Shown here in pieces: positions 1 through 10,402 of a DNA stretch of 64,000 bases. The translations under genes were made by a program, and so were the position numbers. Within the stretch, counting starts at the first letter, position 1. The number at the start of each line of letters is the position of its first letter. Source of the stretch: Nitzschia sp. pyKryTriq1. Lineage: Eukaryota > Bacillariophyta > Bacillariophyceae > Bacillariales > Bacillariaceae. The stretch covers positions 1,240,001 through 1,304,000 of the forward strand of contig OY101116.1 of assembly GCA_956465555.1 (NCBI GenBank). Direction: 5' to 3'. The notes beneath the pieces were generated by a model. The model was not told where the DNA came from. It ran no database searches and was given only the letters and a program-made list of their open reading frames with translations.

Positions 1-731
1 AGGTAGGACCTATAGCATTGGCATTGGTGATTTTTATTCAAAACGCGCCTCTATTCATTCTTCTTTGGCTTTTCAAGATATTTGTCCATGTCTTCGCTCG
101 GAGTGGCGTCACTTTTTTTTTGCTCTCATCTCTCATCTTTTCTTTCATCGTCGTGCGCTGCATGCGTTGTGCCGTGTTGTGTCGTCTCGCTCTCATCATC
201 CGTCATCATTATTTATTTTCGCATCATGATCACGGAACTCGACGCGCGAACGAATTTCAAATTCTGAAGAATCATCGCGCATGCAGCATCACGCGATTTT
301 CGAACTCCGTCTGACGGCCAGACAAAAGAACGCAATCCTCGGCCGACCGGCGCGCTTGCCGTTGGGCAGCAACATTTTTTAACCCAACGTAGAAAAGTCC
401 ACGAGCTTCACGGCCGGTGGGCTTGATTTACTGTACTCGTACCAGCAGGTACAGTAGACTACCAGTATGCTATTTAAAGAATACTGGTACTGTGTGCAAC
501 GCTGGTACTCGTTACGGCACAGTACTATTGTACAGTACAAGTACCGGTGACCGGTGAAAGACACAAGACAAAAGATATCCGAAGACGCGTGACAATCAGT
601 GACTTCTGCTTTCTGTTGTTATTATCATCAACCGGTTCAATAAAATCCTCTCCATCTACACGCACAGTATTCGATTGTAGTATTCATAGCACACCGGGGT
701 GTGGGAAGAAAGACCAGAATCATCATCAATC
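1..731. other. Intergenic, upstream of sugar transporter
   Basis: I see no credible gene here. The short open frames on both strands are low-complexity (Phe/Ser/His-rich from T-rich tracts) and show no family motif. From about 428 to 555 the DNA is dense in GTAC-type words (CAGGTACAG, CTGGTAC, CAGTACAAGTACCGG) and has a small inverted repeat (CCAGTAT ... ATACTGG) near 461-488. The last 150 bases are presumably promoter and 5' leader of the transporter that starts at 732. Confidence 0.6.
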
Positions 732-2587
732 ATGCCTAGCACGAACTTATCGAGGGGTGGTGGGCTCAGCCCTCCCCCCGAATCGGAAACGATCTACAAG
801 ACCCACGAGGGAGAACACAGTGGAGACTTTAGCGACCAGAACCTCAAGCTTACTCGCCAGACGTTCATCTTTGCCATGTGCGCTGCCGTGAACTCGTGTA
901 ATTTGGGTTACGATGTCGGTGTCAGTACACATGCCAGTGCTCTGATTCAGACTGATATGGGGCTGACCGATGTGCAACGAGAACTCTTTATTGGAAGCTT
1001 GAATTTCTGGTCGATATTCGGATCCTTGTTTGCACATTGGATCTGCGATCGATATGGACGTCGCCATTCCTTCAAGGTTGCGGCTGTTGGATTTATTATC
1101 GGACTTGTCATTATGGCTGCTGCTGGGAATTACACCGTACTTATGGTGGGCAGAGTATTTGTCGGCTTTGGCGTAGGTTAGTACTTTGGTCCAACAAGTG
1201 TTATGCTTGTGACAAGAGAGCAATCTCATTTTTATGAAATGAACTCTTCGGTTTTGGCGTACCTAGGTTTCGGACTGGCAATTGATCCGCTTTATATTTC
1301 AGAGATTTCTCCAGCTGCTCACCGTGGTCGGTTGGTAACCTGGTCTGAAATCGCCTTGAATGTCGGAATTGTTCTGGGATTCTTCTCGGGTATTCTCTTT
1401 TACAACTTGGACGATAACGTGGAATGGCGAGTCATGTTCGCCATGGGATGCATCCTACCCATTATCATGATCATATTGGTCCAGACAGTAATGCCAGAAT
1501 CGCCGCGTTTCCTTGTCGACAAGGGTCAAATTGCAGAAGCCAAGGAAATCTTGATAAAGTTGTATCCCGAAGGTAAGAAGAAACAAAACGAGGAAATGGC
1601 GTTGTACCATCTGAAGACCAATGGAAAGACTTACTGTTATTCAATTTTCTACTAGGATTCAATGTGGATCCTATTGTGCGGGACATCCAGGAAGCGATAG
1701 AACGTGAACGCATTGCGGAACAAGCGGTTGGTTGGCACGTGATCATGTTCCCGACCCCTGCGATCCGTCGAATGTTGATTGTCGGTGTAGTCACAGCTAT
1801 TTCACAGCAAGCTGTGGGTATTGACGCGATTCAGTATTATCTTAATGATGTCTTGGCGGAGTCTGGAATCGAAAGCGAAAAGGCGAGACTTGGTATCCTC
1901 ATGATGCTTGCCATCATCAAGTTAGTATTCATTGTCGTGGGTGGTTACTTCTTTGATATCCGTGGAAGAAAGCCACTTTTCTTCATTTCGTTGGTTGGTA
2001 GGTCGCATGCAGTGTGCTGAAGTCGTGCATATGTGTGCCGTTGCCGTGTTAGGGCGTCAATCTCAATGTGTCCATGTGTTTCTCTCTCAGGTATGATCGG
2101 GGCATTGGTCCTAACTGCTTTCAGCTTTAACAGCGACGGGGCCAAAAGTGTGGATTGGGCCATCACTGGGCTTGCACTGTACCTAGCATTCTTCAGTCTT
2201 GGAGTGGGACCTGGAGCGTGGCTGATTCCCTCGGAAATTTTCGCTACCAGTATTCGTGCGAAAGCCATGTCCATAGCAACCTTTTTTAATCGAATCACCG
2301 CAACAGTCATGGCGTCCACATTCTTGTCCACTGTCAACGCGATTGGTTGGGGTAGCTTCTTTTTCTTGCTCGCTGGAATTTGTGGCGTATTCATTATCTT
2401 TTTCTTCTTCATGCTTCCTGAAACGAAGGGACGCTCACTGGAAGATATGTCGGTCTACTTTGCAGAACTTACCAACGACACCTCGCTCCTGGAGGCAGAA
2501 CAGAAGATTATTCAGCAACGAACTTCGCCTGCAGTAGAAATGACACCAACGCCTGGGGGGCGTAAGAAAGATGGTCAAATGGCTTAG
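732..2587 (+). CDS. MFS sugar porter (GLUT/inositol-transporter type), four exons
   Basis: Exons by splice-site reading: 732-1176, 1267-1572, 1656-1997 and 2091-2587. Introns are 83-93 bases, all GT-AG, and the spliced frame is exactly 530 codons (529 aa). Sugar-porter signatures are all present: DRYGRR after TM2, RGRLVTWSEIALNVG in TM4-5, MPESPRFL before the central loop, QQAVGIDAIQYY in TM7 (family QQxxGxNxxxYY with Asn changed to Asp), and PETKGRSLEDM after TM12. This predicts a 12-TM H+-coupled or facilitative transporter for a hexose, inositol or similar polyol. The substrate cannot be read from sequence. The ATG at 732 is preferred because the upstream frame is not conserved-looking and starts without ATG. 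Confidence 0.9.
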
Positions 2588-3132
2588 ATGGATCGACAAG
2601 CCATGCGTACGAGTACGAGTACGATACCGGTAAATCGATGATGATTCACTAGCAATGTTATTTTAACGACGATTCTTCACCTGCAGGTATGTAAATAGGT
2701 GTACAAGTAAAGGGGAGTGTAGGATCTTTATTTTATTTTACTAGGAGCTCTGCTTTACTCTAGAGCTACTGTAGTACAGTAGAGGAGTAGTCTAGAGACC
2801 CTATCAATTGACGTGTAAAAGAGATCATTGCATGTTGGGACGAAGATTTGATGACGTGGCAACACAGCGGACAGGCGCCGGATAAGGCCACCAGAGAGTA
2901 CCTGGTAGACTATTACTGTACCTGAAACCGGTAGTACGATGTAGAATTACCCAAGCCGATCTATTTCCAGCAATTTCCCGCGCTTTCCGCCGGCATTTTT
3001 TCATCGACACGGCGGCAGCGCAGTACTTCTTGTAGCCGTAAGTCAAACGCCGGAAGCATCGTCGTCGAGAGGAGTCGAGAGTCGAAAGGCTTTAAAAAAA
3101 GAGCAACCAAAGCCCCCCTCATTATTTCAGAT
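2588..3132. other. Intergenic spacer with GTAC/CTAG-rich words
   Basis: No gene is seen. Right after the transporter stop there is a run of GTACGAGTACGAGTACGATACCGG (about 2606-2629, described as GTACGA repeats). At 2750-2800 there is a cluster of CTCTAGAGCTAC, TGTAGTACAGTAG and AGTCTAGAGAC words that can pair with each other. A T-rich stretch at about 2725-2745 may hold the transporter's polyadenylation region. The rest is presumably promoter of the MAPR gene. Confidence 0.5.
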
Positions 3133-4083
3133 ATGATCCACGGACTTGTCCAGAAGCTGACTGCTTCCATCGACGATCTCACAGGTATACGAGGAAGCTC
3201 AGGAGTAAGTGCTCGTCGATCTTTCTTTAGTTGTCGTCTGCTCGAGATGTCGTGTTGACTCGCCCGCCTCAACTTTCATCAGTACATCATCATTATTACA
3301 ATTGTTTTACTTGGACATCGCTGGATGAACGCCCACCCACCTATGGTTGCTTCCGACAAGCACGAAGAGAAAGAGGAAGCAGATCCTCCTAGAAACTTCA
3401 CTTCCGAACAACTTGCCTACTTTGACGGAAAGAAAGATGAAAAGACCGGCGACGACAAACCAGTTTATTTGTCTGTTAACGGCACAGTGTTTGATGTTTC
3501 AGACGGCCGAAACTTCTATGGTCCAGACGGACCCTATGAAGCGTTTGCGGGGCATGAGTGCGGAGTGGCCCTGGCGAAAATGTCATTCGATACTGCACAC
3601 CTTGACGACTTGCCGGGTTGCGAAAATTTAAATTTCGGCGAGAAGACAGAACTAGAGGGATGGATTGAAAAGTTCACTTATTACAGAAATTACCCAGTGA
3701 AAGGCCGTCTAGTTCCAGACGAGAAATTGAAGCCTTTGTCGACGCGCATTTTGACCAAGGAAGATTTGGCAAAGCACACTGGGGAAAGCAGCCAAGAACG
3801 ACCGGAAGGCTACGCCACAGCCCCCATTTATGTTGGAGCTGGCGATAAAGTGTTTGATTGTTCCTTTGGTGGCGTAGAGTTCTATGGAGTAGGAGGTGGA
3901 TACAACAAGTTTGCAGGAAACGACGTGTCACGGGCCCTCGCCAAAATGAGCTTCGACCCCGCGGATATTGAAAATACAAATGTTGATGATCTCGAGGAGA
4001 AGCAGAAGAAAGTCCTACAGGATTGGATTAAAACCTTCGAGGAGAGGAAACGGTACCCGATTGTTGGAAGGCTGAAGAAATAA
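3133..4083 (+). CDS. Membrane-anchored protein with two cytochrome-b5-like (MAPR) domains
   Basis: Exon 1 is 3133-3204 and exon 2 is 3283-4083 (intron 78 bases, phase 0), giving 290 aa. A hydrophobic segment YIIIITIVLLG at residues 25-35 is the likely anchor. It is followed by two MAPR (PGRMC/Dap1-like) heme/steroid-binding domains, at about 55-165 and 170-288. Each has FDVSDGRNFYGPDGPY..FAG or its counterpart (VFDCSFGGVEFYG..GGYNKFAG), ALAKMSFD, a W at the end of a helix and VGRL. Known MAPR proteins usually have one such domain, so this is an internal duplication. The Tyr in GPYxxFAG that binds heme in PGRMC1 is kept in both copies (GPYEAFAG, GGYNKFAG). Expected role: ER-membrane partner of cytochrome P450s or sterol enzymes, by analogy only. 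Confidence 0.85.
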
Positions 4084-4664
4084 TTTGGACCCGATTTCGA
4101 CCCACGCAGGTCCATTTGCTATCTTTTGCACGTTTCCTGGATGAAGTATCAGTTGAAGACAGAATGCCAGTGCATCGATATCGAACTCAAATGGGACGCA
4201 CAAAGGTAAATTGTGGCCGTAGACTGTTTTTGCTGAAAAATGAATAGGCGCGACGACGAAAATATAATCATCTATACCGTGCTCTACACTCTTCATTTTA
4301 CTAGAAAGTCTTGTTTAGTCTACCGTGAAAGGAGAATATTTGCGCGGAGCATTTTGATTTTACATTTTTTTTATTCTATTAGTCGAGAACTACAATGTCT
4401 AGTACTTTCTTCAGATTATTGATGTGCTGTAGGAGTACGATGCAATGGGTAGTCATAGTTGTTCCATGCCAATAGCACACGGACGTTTCACCAAGGTTCA
4501 CTTCACCACAGTCGATAGCAACTTTTGGGCTCCAGTCCGCGCGTGCTGCGCAGCAGTCATTTACAGCGGCAAAAGGCGAAGAAAGTTCTTGGCGAAAGGC
4601 GAAATGCAACACCACCACAAAGATACAACAAAACACCGAACTCAAAGCAGAAGGCTCGGTGACA
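4084..4664. other. Intergenic / 5' leader of phosphatase gene
   Basis: I find no supported gene. Short overlapping frames in all directions lack motifs. AT-rich patches lie at 4345-4380. The segment probably contains the MAPR 3' UTR and the promoter and leader of the phosphatase. Confidence 0.5.
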
Positions 4665-5243
4665 ATGGAACCCAGAGAAGGCGATCGGATTCTTGAAGAC
4701 CACGGGGAAAAGACAATAGTCACTCCTTACAATGGGGCTCCTCATAATTTTGGACCGGCGTCGTCACGTCGTGACTGTCTGGTGAACACTTCCGAGCGTC
4801 CTGGTGGTGACACGAAAGGAGAAAAGATATCGACGCGGCAGAAGGTGGACGAATGGGTCAAATTCATGACCTCTCCACATCGGAATATCAAACATGTTTT
4901 CATTTTACTTGGAGATGATGAGTTAGAGGCCTACAAAGAACCAGGATTGATCCAAGCCTACACAGATTGTGGAATTACCCCTCACCATATTCCTTACGCT
5001 AGCGAGAATTCCTTTGCGCGGATTATGACCGAGCTGGACAAGATTGAAAGCCTGAAGGAAAATTCGGTAGTCCATTGCACTCATGGTATGGGACGTAGTG
5101 GTCGAGTAGCCGCTGGCTGGCTAGTCCATCACTATGGGCTACCACTGCCTGAAGCAGTCGAAGAAACGTTGGTGGCGGCGAGGGATCATGGAGTGGAACG
5201 GATGGGTTCACCTCTTCAGCTAGAAAAGTGGATAGGAAGTTAA
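4665..5243 (+). CDS. Small dual-specificity / tyrosine phosphatase
   Basis: A single exon encodes 192 aa from the first ATG at 4665. The active-site loop HCTHGMGRSGR gives a CX5R motif with Cys138 as nucleophile and Arg144 binding phosphate. The preceding residues (KHVFILLGDDELEAY; LKENSVVHC) fit the central beta-strand pattern of cysteine phosphatases, and a general-acid Asp could lie upstream (DDELE). The protein is small and has no other domain, like CDKN3- or KAP-type and bacterial DSP-like phosphatases. No signal peptide or TM is seen, so it is probably cytosolic. The substrate is unknown. Confidence 0.8.
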   Translation: MEPREGDRILEDHGEKTIVTPYNGAPHNFGPASSRRDCLVNTSERPGGDTKGEKISTRQKVDEWVKFMTSPHRNIKHVFILLGDDELEAYKEPGLIQAYTDCGITPHHIPYASENSFARIMTELDKIESLKENSVVHCTHGMGRSGRVAAGWLVHHYGLPLPEAVEETLVAARDHGVERMGSPLQLEKWIGS

Positions 5244-5805
5244 ATGTAGTAGTAGCTCTACCAGTACGAGTAGAGTAGAATAGGAGTATTTGTACTGCTC
5301 ATAGAAGACCTCTCTAACTCCTGGTTAGCTATCTCAATCGGACCTCTACTAATTTCGAACTTGAAAGGCGAGAGATAAGATGATCATTCTTCGACGATTC
5401 AGAGATTCGGTTCTCTATCTCAATCGGACCTCTACTAATTTCGAACTTGAAAGAGAGGAGATTAGATAGATGATGATTCTTCTTCGAAGATTCAGAGATT
5501 CGGTTCTTCTTCACGGGAGATTCATTCATTCGTCTGTCTATCCGACCAGCCACGTCGACTAGCACGAATGGAATTTCAGACCTCTCAAACTCCGACGCCA
5601 ACACACGCCCGCTTGAATCACGACGAGACGCGCGACAAGAAAGCTCGCATGCATCGCTGATTGTAGTGTGCGGTCGTCGTCGTCAGTTGTGCATTTTCTC
5701 CGCTTCGAGGCGCGCCTCAACGCTCGCATCCAACGAGCGACAACTTTTCTTCCTCTTTCCAGTGTCATAACTCATAATACGTGGTCTATTGGTGTCAAGT
5801 TGTTA
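5244..5805. other. Spacer containing an 86-base tandem duplication
   Basis: No gene is seen. GTAG/CTCTACC words follow the phosphatase stop. A tandem duplication occupies 5330-5507 (listed separately). After it comes an ordinary-looking leader of the 2H phosphodiesterase gene. An in-frame upstream ATG at 5668 could extend that protein by 46 residues, but the extension is not hydrophobic or motif-bearing. Confidence 0.5.
5330..5507. repeat. Tandem direct repeat, two copies of about 86-92 bases
   Basis: Copy 1 (5330-5415) and copy 2 (5416-5507) both start TATCTCAATCGGACCTCTAC, continue through AATTTCGAACTTGAAAG and end GATTCAGAGATTCGGTTCT. They differ by a few substitutions and short indels in the middle, so this is a fairly recent tandem duplication in a promoter-proximal spacer. 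Confidence 0.85.
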
Positions 5806-6573
5806 ATGGCAACCTCGAGAGGAAAGAGAAATACAAAGAGAAATACAAAGTATAAGGCAACGTCGGTGAAAAAGTTACAATACACCATTAATTCTACACC
5901 GAGGCGCTTTTCGCGTAGAATGTTTCTTTTGACATGTGGACTTCTCGCCTTCCTGTGCCTTTGGTTGGTGCGCTATCACCAAGCATCGGCGATGTTGATG
6001 ACCAAGGCCAAAAATTTACGGTCAGAAAAGGCGTCAGATGGGATGGCTTTATCGCTTTGGTTGATCCCTCCTAAGAAGACCTACGATCAAGTGAAAAAAC
6101 AGATGGATGAGTTTACTCACCACGGAAAAACAGGACCAGCTTTTGCTCCTCATATTACAATTATCGGTGGAATTCATTGCCAGTCGGAGGCTCATGCACT
6201 GGAGATCGCAAGAACGCTAGAAGAAGGTCTCAGTGGTTTCGGGGAAATTCCATGCGAACCAAACTCCGTAGGCTCCGAGGGGGTTTGGAATCAGGCACTC
6301 TACATGACCGTGAAACAATCGGAACGGCTGATGAACTTGTGTGAAGAAGTTCGCGAGTTGCTGGGTATGGACACGGAAAACTGGGCCTTTCCCGCCCCAG
6401 CGACACATCCACATATGTCTCTTTACTACGGAGTAGACGGTGTCCCCGACAAGAAAGATGTCCAAATGGTAGCTCCGTTTGATGCCTACAGAATAGCTCT
6501 ATGGCGCACTGACCCTGCATCAGTTGAGGGAGTACCATATTGGAGAGAGATCAGTTCCTTCAGCATCAGATGA
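5806..6573 (+). CDS. Membrane-anchored 2H-superfamily cyclic phosphodiesterase
   Basis: 255 aa from ATG 5806. The N-terminus is basic (about 40 residues rich in Lys/Arg), followed by one TM segment MFLLTCGLLAFLCLWLV at about 39-55. The rest is a 2H phosphoesterase fold. Both signature dyads are present: APHITIIGG (H116-x-T118) and HPHMSLYYG (H203-x-S205), about 85 residues apart as in plant/yeast cyclic nucleotide phosphodiesterases that open ADP-ribose 1'',2''-cyclic phosphate, a tRNA-splicing by-product. The basic tail plus TM suggests a type II protein with the catalytic domain in a lumen. This is unlike the soluble plant and yeast enzymes, so the substrate may differ. Confidence 0.75.
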   Translation: MATSRGKRNTKRNTKYKATSVKKLQYTINSTPRRFSRRMFLLTCGLLAFLCLWLVRYHQASAMLMTKAKNLRSEKASDGMALSLWLIPPKKTYDQVKKQMDEFTHHGKTGPAFAPHITIIGGIHCQSEAHALEIARTLEEGLSGFGEIPCEPNSVGSEGVWNQALYMTVKQSERLMNLCEEVRELLGMDTENWAFPAPATHPHMSLYYGVDGVPDKKDVQMVAPFDAYRIALWRTDPASVEGVPYWREISSFSIR

Positions 6574-6821
6574 CGAAAGGGTAGGGGACAGAACTGATCA
6601 TCATTTTCGCAAGTTTATTCTCTTGTCCTCGTGATTTTCTTGGAGGCCTTGGGGCAAGGGTCTATCTTGATCTATACTATAGAAGTCCGTGAGGCTTGAT
6701 CTGATAGGATGTTTTCTAGATACATAAGTCGGTTTCTAATTTTTGAATGAAAGGCATGCTCCCTCATACTTTTATAGATGAAGAGTTAGCATATCCCTGT
6801 CGCATTCTAAGTAGCGCATGC

Positions 6822-7589
6822 TTAATTTTCTTCAATAATAGGCTTTCGGCAGTATGGGCAACAGTCTTTCGACATGAGCCATTGATCAACGCACTCACTG
6901 TGGAAGCAGTGTCCACAAGGAAGTCGTCGCAAACACTCCTTCTCTTCGTATGCGAACTGACAAACCAAACATTTGACCTCACAATCATTCTCATCTTTGT
7001 CCTTGACAGATTGTGGGACGAATGTGAAAGTGGGGAGTTGGTTGATTTTCTCGCGAGCAACACGTGACCATCTCTCAGATTTGACGTCACCAATTCTCTC
7101 CCCTAGTCGAAGCATTAGTTCGTAGGACATTCCACCGTCGTCCTCTGCCTCCTCCACTTCTTCTTGTTGATCATCTTCCTCCATCGCAGCTTGGAGGGCC
7201 GCGAGATCCTCTTCCGAAAATTGATCACGATTGTTCCGCAGATAGTCGACCGACATATGGTAGGACACTGCCATGGCTTCTTCTGCCATGAGAGCACGAG
7301 CAAGCGCGACCGACTCCTCTTCTTCTCTACGCCGGCGCTCCTCCTGGTCGTCTTGGGCACCGTCGGTCCCGTCATTTTCCCGGGCAGTAGTCACATCATT
7401 TTCTGGCTCCGGTGTAGATAGTCCTGCATCACGTGAAGAGGCGACATCTCGTGATTCATCCAGGCTTTGCATTGCGATCGGTGACTCAGCACAATATTCT
7501 AGTAGTGCGGCTCCGATCTCCGAGTTCTTGACGGGGGCCAGGATAGGGCGGGTTTCTATACCGTCATCGTTGAGAGGGGTGGAAGACAT
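6822..7589 (-). CDS. RING-H2 E3 ubiquitin ligase
   Basis: A single exon encodes 255 aa. The C-terminal RING-H2 (C3H2C3) finger is complete: CLVC, then PCGHCFHSEC, then CCPYC, in the last 50 residues. The N-terminal 200 residues are acidic and low-complexity (EERRRREEEES, EEDDQQEEVEEAEDD) with one hydrophobic-helical patch, a typical layout for substrate-recruiting ligases. No TM is seen. The RING sits next to a UBE2K-type E2 and a second RING gene within 4 kb, but they are separately transcribed, so a functional link is only suggestive. Confidence 0.85.
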   Translation of the reverse strand: MSSTPLNDDGIETRPILAPVKNSEIGAALLEYCAESPIAMQSLDESRDVASSRDAGLSTPEPENDVTTARENDGTDGAQDDQEERRRREEEESVALARALMAEEAMAVSYHMSVDYLRNNRDQFSEEDLAALQAAMEEDDQQEEVEEAEDDGGMSYELMLRLGERIGDVKSERWSRVAREKINQLPTFTFVPQSVKDKDENDCEVKCLVCQFAYEEKECLRRLPCGHCFHSECVDQWLMSKDCCPYCRKPIIEEN

Positions 7590-8436
7590 GGCGGTAGCAC
7601 TAGGTCGTAGTGGGATTATACGTTTACGATTAATGAATCAAAGAAGCCTCCTTTGGGGACTATAACAAAGTATATTTGAAAAATGTTGGTGGTGATAGGA
7701 TGGATTGGTCAGTCCGCTCCGAGCTTCTCCGCTTTCTATTGTGAATTTGATAACACTCCGCCGTTTGACGATGCATGGGGAGATGATTCTTCTCGTCGTT
7801 TGATCTTGTTGGATGCGATCGCTCAAAAAGTGATCGTTGGGGGAACCTATGCCGGCGTGCTCCCATTTCCGCGCGCGCCAAGCCTTTCGAGAAAGTACGT
7901 ATGTATGTACCTGTATTCGGTACCGGTACACCTGTACTGTACGTACAGTCTACCCTGGTACCCCCACAGTAGACACAAGAGGGTACAGTACTGGTGCTCG
8001 CGTACCTGGTACAAGTCTACAGTACAGGTCTACCGTAGTCTGCCTGGCCTTGGTCTGGCTGGCTACTCTCGCTCGCCCTCTACCGGCGGGTATGGTACCG
8101 GTACCAGGTACCAATACGGTATGGTACAGGTACCGGTAGAGAGTAGGTGGCGGGGAATGAAGTCATCCCCCAGCAATGAAGAACTCCCGCGAATTTTCTG
8201 CGGCCGTGCCAAAACCGCAAAACCGCGGGACAAAAGCGGCCGCCGACGACTTGCCGAGTTCCGACGCTTCCACCCCGCTCTTTCATGCTCCCTCGTCGCT
8301 CGTTTGTTGTTGTCGCCCACACGACGGAGGGAACTAACGATGACCCGCCCACATGCCCACATGCCCACGACAAAATCTCTCTCAAATATCTACTTCCCTC
8401 GAAAATTGTCTAGTAGACAATCATAATCAATTAATC
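7590..8436. other. Divergent promoter region with palindromic GTACC block
   Basis: This spacer separates the leftward RING-H2 gene and the rightward E2 gene. The middle, about 7915-8145, is packed with GGTACC/ACCGGTACC/TACAGTAC words. Many are self-complementary, for example GGTACCGGTACC near 8095. A 247-codon open frame crosses this block on the plus strand, but it has no family similarity I can recognise and its composition simply reflects the repeats. Confidence 0.6.
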
Positions 8437-9234
8437 ATGGCCTCTGCAAACGGTAGACTGACGAAGGAACTGTCGGAGGTTGGAAAAGATGACAAGACGT
8501 CTGGAGTCAAGGCGGTTCCTGTGAGCGAAGGCAATCTGAAACACTTGAAAGGAACAATACAAGGACCATCTGGGACGTGTTACGAAGGTGGGGTCTTTGA
8601 AATCGACATTCAAATCCCAAAGCAATATCCTTTTGAGCCGCCGAAGATGAAGTTCCTCACAAAAATCTGGCATCCAAACATCTCGTCACAAACGGGAGCC
8701 ATTTGCTTGGTAAGATCGCAGGATCGCGTTTTTGGAATCTCCCAATCTTCGGCTTTCTTCTTGTTGGGTTCTTGATTCTCATGCTTCTTCTTGAATACAG
8801 GATATCTTGAAAGATCAATGGAGTCCAGCGTTGACCATCAAAACAGCTCTTCTGTCGCTTCAAGCTCTGATGTGCTCCCCTGAACCTGGAGACCCGCAAG
8901 ATGCGGAAGTGGCCAAAATGTACACGTACGTCTTTACGGCACCCAGTCGTTTGATTGATCGGCATTTCGACGTGCTGGTGTTGCTTTGTTTGTTTGTTTG
9001 TTTGTTTGTTTGTTTCCTTACAATGTGGTCTGCAATTCTCGTAGTACGGACCGGAAGAAATTCGACAAAACTGCGAAATTCTGGACAGACACCTATGCTA
9101 AGCCAATGAATCAGGAGGATGCCATCACCAGAGTGTGCGAGATGGGGTTCGATCGGGCAAGCGCGAAAAAGGCTCTAGAGAAACACAACTGGGATGAGAG
9201 TGCGGCAGTCGGCGAGCTTCTAGGAGGAATATGA
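8437..9234 (+). CDS. UBE2K: Ubiquitin-conjugating enzyme E2 K-type with UBA domain
   Basis: Exons are 8437-8709, 8801-8925 and 9045-9234 (introns 91 and 119 bases), giving 195 aa. The UBC fold occupies about residues 5-150 with the HPN motif (WHPNIS) and catalytic Cys in [14 protein letters not shown]. The C-terminal 40 residues form a UBA domain ([33 protein letters not shown]). Length and UBC+UBA layout match human UBE2K and yeast Ubc1, which build K48-linked ubiquitin chains. Intron 1 falls one codon after the catalytic Cys. Intron 2 carries a (TTTG)n run at about 8985-9015. The gene is convergent with the next RING gene; the stops are 68 bases apart. Confidence 0.93.
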
Positions 9235-9302
9235 AATATACCACTATACCGTCGAACTCTATTGTGGACTTGGCATAGACGGGTCGCATAAAAGGACAAA
9301 CG

Positions 9303-10402
9303 TTAGTAGTTATCATGTTTCTCCACCATCAGCATACCTTCCTTTTCTTGAACGTCAATGACACGCCTCAACTGTTCATATGCGACTAAAAGCTCCTCGC
9401 TGGTCGACGAGAAATCCATCGCATTCCAGGCCTCCTCAAGCTTGCCTTCCAAACCCACAATATCCCCAATGACCTCTCTTGGTCGCCACTCCAGCATTTC
9501 CCATTGATTTTGAAGGAGCGATCGTGGTGAAAAGTACTGGCGGCAAAAAGGGCAATTCAGCCGACGAGAGACCCATCTCGCGTGACACTTCGTGCAGAGG
9601 CCGTGGGAACACGCTAGAACAACCATCTTGGCATCGTCGTTCAAGCAAATAGAGCAAAGATGTTTTGATTCACCGGGCAACGACTCAGCTTTCATGGTTT
9701 TTAACAGTTCTAGATATCGGACAAGTATGACGTGTAGATTGATAAATGACTGGAGAGTAAGGATTGCGGGTGACCGATCTGATGAAAACAACACGACAAT
9801 CACCTACATCGGCGTTGACGGATAGTATTAGTTTTGTGAGTATGCATAAAGGCGTCATACCCAATGCCGTTCTGACTTACATTCTCGGCAAGAAATCGCA
9901 TCCGATTCAATAAACTCATCGAAGGCAAATCTTGAACACTTTTAATTGAAGACTTGAGAACAAAAGGGATAAATGTCACGCATGTAGGTTTGCCTGGATC
10001 TACTTCGTCGGCCTTGTTGGCGCCTCTTCTAGAGACCCCCTTGCGGAGATACAGCTCAAACATTTCAGAGGCTTCAAACGCCCAATCAAGAAGTTCGTCC
10101 GAACAGGATGGAAAGCGGGAATCAAAGCTCCTTTGAGCTGGTCCCATCCAAAAATTCAAACTACCTTGGAAGTGACGCCCAAACGAAAAATGATTCCCCA
10201 TGCTTCCGGAATCCAATTTGAAATTCGATGTCTTCGAAACTCGTTTACACCAGAGATGCCAGGAACAAGCGATAGTGGGAAATGCTGCTGAATGCTTTAT
10301 CAAGATGAGTCCAAAGCAAACACTTCTGTACTCGGGCGCATAGTCGATAATGTAATGTTGACGACTCGTGATCCTCTTCTTCGTTTCATCTCTCGTCAAC
10401 AT
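9303..10402 (-). CDS. RING-finger protein, AIRP2-like E3 ligase
   Basis: Exon 1 is 10402-9881 and exon 2 is 9803-9303 (77-base GT-AG intron, phase 0), giving 340 aa. The C3HC4 RING is CSIC..DD..VLACSHGLCTKCHARW..RLNCPFCRQYF in the second exon. A hydrophobic helical segment before it (AILTLQSFINLHVILVRYLELL) and an all-helical N-terminal half resemble the plant AIRP2 family, where a helical domain precedes a C-terminal RING. About 75 residues follow the RING, longer than in AIRP2. The family assignment is moderate; E3 activity from the RING is likely. Confidence 0.7.

Noticed and set aside
747-1229. 160-codon minus-strand frame antisense to the sugar transporter
   Set aside because: Shadow of a well-supported coding exon; no family features.
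7683-8426. 247-codon open frame on the plus strand
   Set aside because: It crosses the GTACC repeat block; its composition (Tyr/Val/Pro from GTAC words) is explained by the repeats, and it overlaps the E2 promoter. No motif.
8985-9016. (TTTG)n in the E2 intron and a similar run in the copy B oxygenase intron (37605-37627) as a shared mobile sequence
   Set aside because: Simple-sequence slippage explains both; flanks are unrelated.
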